Below are positions 41,644-48,923 of a DNA stretch of 64,000 bases, in pieces. The notes under the pieces were generated by a model. It saw only the letters and a program-made list of their open reading frames with translations. It was not told the DNA's origin and ran no database searches. How positions within the stretch are numbered: the first letter of the stretch is position 1; every line of letters begins with the position of its first letter. A program made the position numbers and the translations under genes. The stretch comes from AAA044-D11 sp009705075 (lineage in GTDB: Bacteria; Actinomycetota; Actinomycetes; Nanopelagicales; Nanopelagicaceae), in assembly GCA_965268675.1 (NCBI GenBank), contig OZ254179.1, positions 124,001 through 188,000 on the forward strand, written 5' to 3'.

Positions 41644-42632
41644 TGTCACAGATAGGCATTCCGGATATTGACCCGGTTTTAGAGAGCGAAATTCTTGCCG
41701 AAATGGCAGAGGTCGAAGCTTTCTTGCGCGAGGCAATCGAAGGTAAATACCCACTAGTTATAGAAACTTCGCGGCATCTAGTTGATGCCGGCGGTAAACG
41801 TCTTCGACCATTGCTAGTTCTACTTGCCTCACAATTTGGTAATCCAAAGACAGAAGGAATTATCGAAGTTGCTGTTGTATGTGAACTTACGCACCTAGGA
41901 ACTTTGTATCACGATGATGTAATGGATGAAGCCCCACTTCGCCGCGGTGTACCAAGTGCGAACAACAGGTGGAACAACACGGTTGCCATCCTGACCGGAG
42001 ATTACTTATTCGCGAAGACTTCCCAGCTTCTAGCAGACCTTGGGCCTGAAGCTGTAAGACTTCAAGCGCTTACTTTCGAAAGATTAGTGATTGGTCAGAT
42101 TACAGAGACTCAAGGAGCGAGTGAAGGTAAGACCCAACTTGAGCATTATTTAAGTGTCGTTGCAGATAAAACAGGATCGCTTATTTCAGCAAGTGCTAGA
42201 TATGGTGCAATGATTTCTGGTGCTGATCCAAAGGTTATGGATGCCCTCACCAAGTTTGGTGAAGAAATAGGAATCGTCTTTCAGTTAGCCGATGACATCA
42301 TCGACATAACTAGTGATTCGAAAGAATCTGGCAAGACCCCAGGAACAGATTTGCGTGAAGGAGTTCCAACGCTTGTAACGTTATTTATTCTGGAATCAGA
42401 AGATCCTGCGGATGCCGAACTAAGAAAGATATTATCTGCGCCAATTACCGATGAAGTTATTGTTCAAGAAGTTATAGTCAAACTGCGCAACCACAGCGCA
42501 CTGAAAAAATCTCGTGAACTCGTTGCGAAGTATGGTCAATCAGCGCAGAAGCATTTAGAAACACTTCCCGAGGGTCCTGCTAAAGCAGCTTTAGTCGGGT
42601 TGAGCCAAGCTGTTATCTCGAGGACTTCCTGA
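41643..42632 (+). CDS. Polyprenyl diphosphate synthase (probable menaquinone side chain)
   Basis: A 329-residue trans-isoprenyl diphosphate synthase. The first Asp-rich motif is D-D-V-M-D (about 92-96) followed by R-R-G, and the second is Q-L-A-D-D-I-I-D (about 216-223); both bind the Mg-diphosphate. Residues just before the first motif are bulky-poor (T-L-Y-H), which suits a long-chain product. Its ATG overlaps the nuoN stop (TAATG), so it is the last gene of the complex I operon, which suggests a menaquinone-tail role (with MenA at 18682). Exact chain length cannot be told. Its 3' end overlaps the convergent rarD by 42 bases. Confidence 0.9.
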   Translation: MSQIGIPDIDPVLESEILAEMAEVEAFLREAIEGKYPLVIETSRHLVDAGGKRLRPLLVLLASQFGNPKTEGIIEVAVVCELTHLGTLYHDDVMDEAPLRRGVPSANNRWNNTVAILTGDYLFAKTSQLLADLGPEAVRLQALTFERLVIGQITETQGASEGKTQLEHYLSVVADKTGSLISASARYGAMISGADPKVMDALTKFGEEIGIVFQLADDIIDITSDSKESGKTPGTDLREGVPTLVTLFILESEDPADAELRKILSAPITDEVIVQEVIVKLRNHSALKKSRELVAKYGQSAQKHLETLPEGPAKAALVGLSQAVISRTS

Positions 42633-43490
42633 TTTAATTAAGTCATATCCGAGAGTTATAAGCGCAATCCAGATAAATACAAACCCTAGCCATCTGGCAC
42701 TTGGCATAGGTTCGTGTCGCAAGAAGACAGCCAACATGAATTGAATAGTCGGCGTTAGATATTGCAAAAGCCCAATCATCGTAAATGGAATTCTGGTCGT
42801 TGCACCGTTAAATAAAAGAAGTGGAATTGCTGTTACTACACCAGCGCCTATTAGAAGCGCAGTTAGTCCGGCGCCGTGGCCAAATTGACCTTCACCTTTC
42901 TGGCCAATCCAGATTAAGTAGCTTGCATAGAAAACAGAGGAGATAAGCGTTTCTATCGCCAGCCCTTGAAGTGAACCGAGATTTATCTTCTTCTTAACAA
43001 AGCTATAGGAGCTCCAAGAGAATGCAAGAGCGAATGAGATCCAAGGCGGTCTGCCATAGTCAATTGTCAGAATGATTACGCCAATAGTTGCAACAATAAA
43101 AGCCACCCATTGAATTTTGCGCATCTCTTCTTTGAAAGCCAGAATCCCCATAAGAACTAAGAGAATTGGCTGCATGTAATAACCGAGTGATGCTTCAACT
43201 ATCTGCTCGTGATTAACCGCCCAAATATAGGTAAGCCAGTTAATCGAAATAAGAAAAGCGGCGAGCGTAAATCTCCAGAAGATTCCTGGAGAAATCATTA
43301 AGGTAAAGGTGGATTTTAATTGGCGCCCAATTGCAAGAGCGATAATGCAAAAAACGAGTGACCAAACTGCGCGGTGCGAAACGATCTCTAGGGGATTGGC
43401 AGGTTTTAAGAGCGGCCAATAAAGTGGGAAGAGCCCCCAGAAGGTGTAAGAAGTAAAACCAAAAATTAAGCCGAGACGGTATTTACTCAT
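42591..43490 (-). CDS. rarD: RarD-type EamA/DMT transporter
   Basis: A 299-residue membrane protein with ten helices in two EamA repeats (about 8-145 and 150-285). The start G-F-T-S-Y-T-F-W-G-L-F-P-L-Y-W (about 11-25) and H-R-A-V-W-S (about 39-44) match the RarD subfamily, predicted permeases for small metabolites; chloramphenicol-sensitivity is the historical label. It lies three bases after the yajQ-type gene on the same strand and overlaps the polyprenyl synthase gene tail to tail. Confidence 0.9.
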   Translation of the reverse strand: MSKYRLGLIFGFTSYTFWGLFPLYWPLLKPANPLEIVSHRAVWSLVFCIIALAIGRQLKSTFTLMISPGIFWRFTLAAFLISINWLTYIWAVNHEQIVEASLGYYMQPILLVLMGILAFKEEMRKIQWVAFIVATIGVIILTIDYGRPPWISFALAFSWSSYSFVKKKINLGSLQGLAIETLISSVFYASYLIWIGQKGEGQFGHGAGLTALLIGAGVVTAIPLLLFNGATTRIPFTMIGLLQYLTPTIQFMLAVFLRHEPMPSARWLGFVFIWIALITLGYDLIKSGSPRDNSLAQPD

Positions 43491-43493
43491 CTA

Positions 43494-43982
43494 TCAACGA
43501 TAGTTCGTAAATTGAACCGCAAAATCTAACTTCTGTTCTTTAACCATCGCCATTGTTGCTTGAAGATCATCACGAGATTTACTTGTTACGCGAAGGGTCT
43601 CACCTTGAATCTGAGTCTTTACAGATTTAGGACCCTCGTCACGAATTATTTTTGCAAGCTTCTTGGCATTCTCTGTTGAAATGCCCTCTTTCAAAGTGCA
43701 AACAATCTTGTAAATCTTGCCACTTAGTTCTGGGTCGGTTGATTCAAGATGCTTCAACGAGACCTGACGCTTGATTAACTTATCTTTAAAGACTTCTAGA
43801 ACCGCTTTGGCCTTCTCTTCAGATTGGCCCTCGATCAAAAACTTATCGCCTGATTTTTCAATTTTGCTATCTGTATTCTTGAAATCGAATCGGGTGGCAA
43901 TTTCGCGGTCTGCTTGGTTGAAAGCATTATCAACTTCCATATGATCAACTTCAGAGACAATATCAAAACTTGAATCAGCCAC
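43494..43982 (-). CDS. YajQ-family nucleotide-binding protein
   Basis: A 162-residue protein made of two ferredoxin-like halves, typical of YajQ. Signature pieces: S-F-D-I-V-S-E-V-D (about 4-12), A-T-R-F-D-F-K (about 30-36) and the C-terminal D-L-Q-A-T-M-A-M-V-K (about 139-148). Some family members bind cyclic di-GMP or nucleic acid; the role here is unknown. GTG start at 43982 with AAAGGGG at good spacing. Divergent from the lldD-like gene; 83 bases separate the starts. Confidence 0.92.
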   Translation of the reverse strand: MADSSFDIVSEVDHMEVDNAFNQADREIATRFDFKNTDSKIEKSGDKFLIEGQSEEKAKAVLEVFKDKLIKRQVSLKHLESTDPELSGKIYKIVCTLKEGISTENAKKLAKIIRDEGPKSVKTQIQGETLRVTSKSRDDLQATMAMVKEQKLDFAVQFTNYR

Positions 43983-44025
43983 TTTTACGACCCCTTTTGC
44001 TTTAATTTAGTTATAAATATTTAGT

Positions 44026-44041
44026 GCTTATTCTAATGAGC
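44026..44041. promoter_or_regulatory. Imperfect dyad upstream of the lldD-like gene
   Basis: GCTTAT-TCTA-ATGAGC, five of six positions symmetric, lying 13-28 bases upstream of the putative -10 of the lldD-like gene. The left half matches the GCTTATT seen at 3895 and in the two fucose control regions. It could be an operator, but the match is short. Confidence 0.25.
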
Positions 44042-44053
44042 GCAATTGTAGGG

Positions 44054-44065
44054 TAAATTGGCCCC
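44054..44065 (+). promoter_or_regulatory. Putative leaderless promoter of the lldD-like gene
   Basis: TAAATT at 44054-44059, six bases, then ATG at 44066; no ribosome site. Confidence 0.5.
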
Positions 44066-45289
44066 ATGATTCGGAGCTCTCGTAAATTCCCGAGCCTGCC
44101 GTACTTCTGGTCCTTAATCGATTGGACTCTCCCTTCATTAAATCCTTACAAGGGAAAATTGCAGCGCGCCCAGAGCGTCGCCGATTTGGCTGCAATTGCT
44201 AAAAAGCGCACTCCAAAGGTCGTATTTGATTATGTCGAGGGCAGCGCCGTTGATGAGATTGCTTATGCCAGATCCCGCGATGCTTTCAGCAGAATTGAAT
44301 TCAACTCTCGTGTCCTACGTGATGTATCAAAGATAGATACCACCGAAAAAATCTTGGGCAAAGTTGTAGATATTCCAATCTGCTTCGCACCAACTGGCTA
44401 TACCCGCCTAATGCATCATGTCGGCGAGCCTGCAGTCGCAAGCGTTGCCGCAGATAAAAATTTAATTTATGCCCTTTCAACAATGGGCACAACTTCACCA
44501 GCAGAACTTGCCGCTGCAGTTCCTAATTCACGACGCTGGTTCCAGCTCTACATTATGAAAAATCGCAGCGATAGCTTGGCTGTCATTAAGCAGGCAAAAG
44601 ATAGCGGTTTTGAAACTTTAGTTTTAACTGTTGATACACCTGTAGCAGGTCTTCGTTATCGTGATAACCGAAATGGTTTGACTGTGCCACCAAAGATTCG
44701 ACTTAACACTGTTTTTGCAATTGCGCGCAAACCAATCTGGTGGCTAAATCTATTTACTACCGGCAAGTTGGAATTCGCAGCTTTCCGCGGATGGGATAAA
44801 CCACTTTCTGAACTCGCCGCTCTAATCTTCGATCCCGCAACAACCCTCAAAGACATTGTCTGGCTTAGGTCTGTTTGGAAAGGCCCAATCGTAGTTAAGG
44901 GAATCCAAAGCGTTGAAGATGCAAAGGTTGTGGCAAAACTTGGAGTGCAAGGAATTATTCTCTCTAACCACGGCGGACGACAATTTGATCGCGGTCCAAT
45001 TCCACTAGAAATCCTTCCCGATGTTGTTAAGGCTGTTGGAAAAAAAGTTGAAATCTATATTGATGGCGGGATCATGTCTGGCCTAGATGCACTTGGGGCA
45101 ATTGCACTTGGTGCAAAAGCAGTCTTTATTGGCCGTGCTTATCTATATGGCGCAATGGCCAATGGTGAAGCTGGCGTTGAAAAAGTTATTGAAATCATGC
45201 GCCGCGAATTTGTAAATGGCATGGCACTTACAGGTGCCACAAACATCGCCGACGTTCGTAAAAACGGTGCTCGGATTAGGAGTTCATAA
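44066..45289 (+). CDS. lldD: FMN-dependent alpha-hydroxy-acid dehydrogenase, probably L-lactate dehydrogenase
   Basis: A 407-residue TIM-barrel flavoenzyme of the LldD/glycolate oxidase family, which oxidises L-2-hydroxy acids and passes electrons to quinone. Landmarks: D-Y-V-E-G-S-A-V-D-E (about 54-63), F-A-P-T-G (about 109-113), T-V-D-T-P-V-A-G (about 191-198), V-V-K-G-I-Q (about 274-279) and the catalytic L-S-N-H-G-G-R-Q (about 298-305). L-lactate is the most likely substrate because the fucose cluster at 53736-59754 should release L-lactate; glycolate or another 2-hydroxy acid remains possible. Directly followed by an SDR gene with no spacer. Confidence 0.85.
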   Translation: MIRSSRKFPSLPYFWSLIDWTLPSLNPYKGKLQRAQSVADLAAIAKKRTPKVVFDYVEGSAVDEIAYARSRDAFSRIEFNSRVLRDVSKIDTTEKILGKVVDIPICFAPTGYTRLMHHVGEPAVASVAADKNLIYALSTMGTTSPAELAAAVPNSRRWFQLYIMKNRSDSLAVIKQAKDSGFETLVLTVDTPVAGLRYRDNRNGLTVPPKIRLNTVFAIARKPIWWLNLFTTGKLEFAAFRGWDKPLSELAALIFDPATTLKDIVWLRSVWKGPIVVKGIQSVEDAKVVAKLGVQGIILSNHGGRQFDRGPIPLEILPDVVKAVGKKVEIYIDGGIMSGLDALGAIALGAKAVFIGRAYLYGAMANGEAGVEKVIEIMRREFVNGMALTGATNIADVRKNGARIRSS

Positions 45290-46072
45290 ATGAGCAAAAT
45301 TGCAATCGTTACCGGGGGAGCCAAAGGTATTGGCTATGGAAGCACTAAGAGATTACTAGACGATGGTGCCACCGTAGTTATGTTCGATTTGGATGAAGTT
45401 GGTTTAGCAAAAGCCCAGAAAGAATTTGCTGGTTATGGCACTCATATATCTGGAATGAAAGTTGACATCTCCTCTGATTCGCAAGTCAAAGACGCAATCG
45501 AAAGCGTTGGCAACAAGTATGGCCACATCGATTATGTTGTGAATTGCGCCGGTATTCAAACTTACGGAACTGCGGTTGATACCAGCGAAGAAACTTGGGA
45601 TAAGACCTTTGATGTAAATGTTAAGTCAATGTATTTAACTTCCAAATATGCGATTCCATTTATGCGCAAAGCAAAAGGTGGATCAATCGTAAATATTTCT
45701 TCAGTTCAATCACTTGCAAATCAGAAAGGTGTAGTTGCATACGCCGCCTCAAAAGGCGCTATCAACTCACTTACAAGAGCAATCGCAATTGATCATGCGG
45801 CAGAACAAATTAGATGTAATGCAATCCTTCCGGCATCAGTCGATACTCCAATGCTGCGAGCATCCGCGCGTGCATTCAGCAGTACAAGAAGTGAAGAAGA
45901 TATTTTGCAAGAGTGGGGAAGTTCTCATCCAATCGGGCGGATGGCGACCATTCATGACATCGGTGAACTCGTTGGCTTCTTATGTTCTGACAAAGCCTCA
46001 TTTATCACTGGTAGTTCTTACGTAATTGATGGCGGACTTATGACTCAAGTCCCAGTGATCTTGCCTGAATAG
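45290..46072 (+). CDS. Short-chain dehydrogenase/reductase
   Basis: A 260-residue classical SDR. The NAD-binding motif is T-G-G-A-K-G-I-G (about 8-15), then N-C-A-G-I-Q (about 87-92), the catalytic Ser region I-S-S-V-Q-S (about 139-144) and Y-A-A-S-K (about 153-157). D37 after the second strand suggests NAD rather than NADP. The substrate is unknown; resemblance to L-fucose/sugar dehydrogenases and its cotranscription with the lldD-like gene suggest sugar or hydroxy-acid metabolism, as inference. The stop is followed by 55 bases and tRNA-Tyr. Confidence 0.85.
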   Translation: MSKIAIVTGGAKGIGYGSTKRLLDDGATVVMFDLDEVGLAKAQKEFAGYGTHISGMKVDISSDSQVKDAIESVGNKYGHIDYVVNCAGIQTYGTAVDTSEETWDKTFDVNVKSMYLTSKYAIPFMRKAKGGSIVNISSVQSLANQKGVVAYAASKGAINSLTRAIAIDHAAEQIRCNAILPASVDTPMLRASARAFSSTRSEEDILQEWGSSHPIGRMATIHDIGELVGFLCSDKASFITGSSYVIDGGLMTQVPVILPE

Positions 46073-46127
46073 TTCGATTTCAAGTGCGTGGATTAATAAG
46101 GTAATCTACGCAAGCCGTAATAACCCT

Positions 46128-46212
46128 GGCGGGTTGCCCGAGCGGCCAATGGGAGGGGACTGTAAATCCCCCGGCTCTGCCTTCGAAGGTTCAAATCCTT
46201 CACCCGCCACCA
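46128..46212 (+). tRNA. tRNA-Tyr (GTA anticodon)
   Basis: An 85-base class II tRNA: acceptor stem 46128-46134 with 46202-46208, D arm, anticodon arm G-G-G-G-A C-T-G-T-A-A-A T-C-C-C-C with anticodon GTA at 46162-46164, a long variable arm, T arm with T-T-C-A-A-A-T, and an encoded CCA at 46210-46212. Its 3' part and the bases after it are repeated directly downstream. Confidence 0.95.
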
Positions 46213-46307
46213 GTAATTCAAGCCGAGGTATTTCTGTAAATCCCCATACCTTCGAAGGTTCAAATCCTTCACCCGCCACCAGTAATTCAAGCCGAGGTAT
46301 TTCTGTA
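46180..46307 (+). repeat. Two 59-base direct repeats of the tRNA-Tyr 3' end plus flank
   Basis: An exact 59-base sequence occurs at 46180-46238 and again at 46249-46307 (period 69). Each copy holds the tRNA-Tyr T arm, acceptor 3' strand and CCA (33 bases) and the same 26 bases of flank. Before the second copy, 46234-46245 also repeats the anticodon-loop stretch CTGTAAATCCCC of the tRNA (46160-46171), so 46234-46281 is a 3' half tRNA with a shortened variable arm. Duplication of a tRNA 3' end is the usual scar of integration at an att site; a simple tandem duplication would look similar. It abuts the fcl stop. Confidence 0.85.
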
Positions 46308-46309
46308 TT

Positions 46310-47242
46310 TCAACTATTTAGCGAGCTCTTAAACTCTTCGTAGGTATCGGCAATGCCGACTTCTAATTCAATTTCTGGTTTCCAGCCCAAGGAATTAATC
46401 TTTGAAGAATCCATCAACTTCCTTGGAGTGCCATTTGGTCTCGATGTATCCCACTCAATAGTTCCAACAAACCCAACAATTCTAGAAATAATTGAAGCCA
46501 ATTCTTTGATAGAAATTTCTTTACCAAATCCTACGTTGATGTGAGAATCGCTGTCATAGTTATCTAAGAGAAAAACACAGGCTTTCGCAAGATCATCCAC
46601 ATGCAAGAATTCCCTGAGCGGCGAACCATCACCCCATAGGGTCACAACTTCAGACCCCTCTACTTTTGCATCATGAAATTTGCGAATTAAAGCCGGTAAC
46701 ACATGGCTCGTTTCTAAGTCATAGCTATCATTTGGCCCATAAAGATTCGTTGGCATTGCCGAAATCCATCGATGTCCGTATTCAGATCTATAAGACTTTA
46801 AATTAATTACGCCAGAAATCTTCGCGATTGCATATCCAATATTTGTTTCTTCAAGCGCCCCATTTAAAAGCTCTTCTTCTTTTATTGGTTGTTGGGCAAA
46901 TTTTGGGTAAATACATGACGAGCCCAAGTACAACAATTTCTTCACATTAATTTTATGAGCAGCTTCAAGAATGTTGAGCTGTATTCGAATATTGTCATTT
47001 AGGAATTCCACGGGCAATCTTGAATTTGCTCCAATTCCACCAACTCGGGCAGCAGCAATAATGACCACATCCGGATTCGCTTGCATTATTGCCTCAAGCG
47101 TTTTCTCACGATCTGTTAGATCTAATTCTTCATGACTCCAACCAGTTAATTGATGAAATCCCAAATCATTTAAATGGCCCCAGATAGCAGATCCGACCAT
47201 GCCTCGATGACCTGCTATATAAATGCGTGAATTTTTATCCAT
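46310..47242 (-). CDS. fcl: GDP-L-fucose synthase
   Basis: A 310-residue extended SDR that turns GDP-4-keto-6-deoxymannose into GDP-L-fucose by epimerisation and reduction. The NADP loop is I-A-G-H-R-G-M-V-G-S (about 9-18); the site residues are in L-G-S-S-C-I-Y-P (about 106-113) and the catalytic Y-A-I-A-K (about 137-141), with the family's Q-P-I-K-E-E-E-L-L-N-G between. GGAGC before the ATG is a fair ribosome site. The partner enzyme GDP-mannose 4,6-dehydratase (gmd) is not in the window. The gene is more AT-rich in look than the men/nuo genes and borders the tRNA repeat, consistent with a transferred surface-polysaccharide segment. Confidence 0.92.
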   Translation of the reverse strand: MDKNSRIYIAGHRGMVGSAIWGHLNDLGFHQLTGWSHEELDLTDREKTLEAIMQANPDVVIIAAARVGGIGANSRLPVEFLNDNIRIQLNILEAAHKINVKKLLYLGSSCIYPKFAQQPIKEEELLNGALEETNIGYAIAKISGVINLKSYRSEYGHRWISAMPTNLYGPNDSYDLETSHVLPALIRKFHDAKVEGSEVVTLWGDGSPLREFLHVDDLAKACVFLLDNYDSDSHINVGFGKEISIKELASIISRIVGFVGTIEWDTSRPNGTPRKLMDSSKINSLGWKPEIELEVGIADTYEEFKSSLNS

Positions 47243-47323
47243 TTAGCCAGCTCCAAAGAACTTAACAATCATATCGCTCGGCGTTGGAAAAAATCGACTC
47301 CTGTTTCGCGAATCCGATTTTAC

Positions 47324-48352
47324 TTAGTTCTTGATATCAGCTCTTTTTCTATATTCGTTCTTAATTGTTAATGACTCATCCAAACCCGGCCCGCCACGCT
47401 TTGTTGACATACCTTTGGGGTTAAGAAAATAGGAAACGTGCCTTTCTCCGTTATTAAAGAAAACTTTCTTTGCCAAAACGCACCTAAGCCAAAACTCATA
47501 ATCTCCCGAGCTCAGATAGGTTTCATCAAAACCACCAAGTTCATCGTGAAGATTTTTCCGCCACATCGGTGCGTTGTGCGGTGGATTATTCCCATTTATC
47601 AATATTTGAAATGTTACCTCTGGCACTCTGCTGAATAGATTTATGGTTTCGATTTCATGCCAGGTTGCATTTCTTGCTAGTGAAATGTAGAAATCTTGAT
47701 AAGTAATATGAATTGCCGGATTTTGTGTAAATGCAGATCTCTGAATTTCCAATGAATCAAATCTTCTTAGATCATCAGCATTTACATTTGTGATCAAGTT
47801 CCCGGTTGCTTCCTTTATTGCAATGTTCCAGGCCTTATAAATACCTATTCGCTCTTGGATATTAATTATTTTTACATTTGAACATTGAGATGAGAAGGCA
47901 TTTAGTAAATCAGTTTCAAATGACGAAGGATTCACGGAGACTATTACAATTTCTACCTCATCAAATATAGTTTGCTCTTTTAAATTAATAATCCAATTTT
48001 CTAAATATTCATCAGATTTGTACAGGCTTGAAATGACTGAAACCTTATCGATTCCGTTATATAAAGACCTCTTGTAATCCGCAGGTCGGGAAGGTGAAGC
48101 AAAATCTTTTCTTTTTCTTAGAACATTTAATTTTTTATTCCAAGCTCTTCTTGAAGTTGAATCACTACCCATTATTGCCAATGGTTCACTGCCAGGAAAT
48201 GCGAAAGATTTAGTTGTAGAAATGAATTGCTTCAATAATCTATCAAGGTGAAGATATATTCTTACCAAAAGAGCATAAATGTGAAGTTTTTTACTAATTA
48301 TTTTTAGATATTTTCGAAGTCGAAAACTGTCGCCATTTCTTAAAATTTTCAT
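47324..48352 (-). CDS. Family 2 glycosyltransferase
   Basis: A 342-residue glycosyltransferase of the GT-A fold. The catalytic domain begins at about residue 102 (K-V-S-V-I-S-S-L-Y-K). The metal-binding N-A-D-D stands at about 195-198 and an acceptor-site-like G-G-F-D-E-T-Y-L-S-S-G-D-Y-E-F-W-L-R near 274-291 (position given, no exact donor known). About 100 N-terminal residues, basic and helical, precede the domain and may bind membrane. It overlaps the PsiE-like gene by one base. Noticeably AT-rich. The likely role is surface polysaccharide assembly, perhaps with fucose given fcl. Confidence 0.85.
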   Translation of the reverse strand: MKILRNGDSFRLRKYLKIISKKLHIYALLVRIYLHLDRLLKQFISTTKSFAFPGSEPLAIMGSDSTSRRAWNKKLNVLRKRKDFASPSRPADYKRSLYNGIDKVSVISSLYKSDEYLENWIINLKEQTIFDEVEIVIVSVNPSSFETDLLNAFSSQCSNVKIINIQERIGIYKAWNIAIKEATGNLITNVNADDLRRFDSLEIQRSAFTQNPAIHITYQDFYISLARNATWHEIETINLFSRVPEVTFQILINGNNPPHNAPMWRKNLHDELGGFDETYLSSGDYEFWLRCVLAKKVFFNNGERHVSYFLNPKGMSTKRGGPGLDESLTIKNEYRKRADIKN

Positions 48353-48843
48353 TAATTGTTTTTTGAAGCACGGGCAGCGCGCGCTAGAAATAGTGCAAAG
48401 ACGAGCGCAACAACGATCCCGGTGTTGACTCCCATTTCCATAAGCGCTCTATTGAAATACTCTGTCGTTTTCTCCTTCTCCATTGTGAGAGATGCGCCCA
48501 CGGTAAGAATGTGTCGCACAGCAGCGATAACGCCAATAATAAGAAAGTTATCAAGTTGGAAAATTCCGTCTGTGAATCGGACAATCACCGTTCGCATGAT
48601 TTCAAGAATGATGACTACAAAGAGAATGTCATTAATCCCTTGGATCATTCCTAGCGGGAAAAATGGTCGTGTCTCAATGAGGCGCTGCAAGGTGTAACCA
48701 GCAGCCAGTACGGAAATTACGAAGAGAACTATCCCGAGAAAGCCATGCAATATGTCCTCAAGCTTGTCGATAAAAGTTGTTGGGATAAGCGATTCATCGT
48801 TGGTTAGCAAACCTTTTACTGATTTGTACTTCATTTCAGTCAC
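48352..48843 (-). CDS. PsiE-like membrane protein
   Basis: A 163-residue protein with four membrane helices (about 30-50, 70-92, 98-118 and 135-155), of the layout of phosphate-starvation-inducible PsiE proteins, including I-V-R-F-T-D-G (about 87-93) before the third helix and V-R-H-I-L-T (about 107-112) within it. The function of the family is not known. G-G-A-A-G-G upstream of the ATG provides a ribosome site. It leads a small unit with the glycosyltransferase gene. Confidence 0.7.
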   Translation of the reverse strand: MTEMKYKSVKGLLTNDESLIPTTFIDKLEDILHGFLGIVLFVISVLAAGYTLQRLIETRPFFPLGMIQGINDILFVVIILEIMRTVIVRFTDGIFQLDNFLIIGVIAAVRHILTVGASLTMEKEKTTEYFNRALMEMGVNTGIVVALVFALFLARAARASKNN

Positions 48844-48923
48844 CTTCCCTAAATAATCGGAAAGGGTAAGTTTAGCGTTGGGCCCGCGCCTTCCAAATAA
48901 TTATTGATGATTTTTGCAGACTT

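Noticed and set aside
46093..46290. Minus-strand open frame with a duplicated W-W-R-V-K-D-L-N-L-R-R stretch
   Set aside because: It is the antisense of tRNA-Tyr and its repeats; this peptide is a familiar false product of tRNA genes.
46180..46307. CRISPR-like repeat
   Set aside because: There are only two copies, and the repeat unit is tRNA-derived; no cas genes are present.
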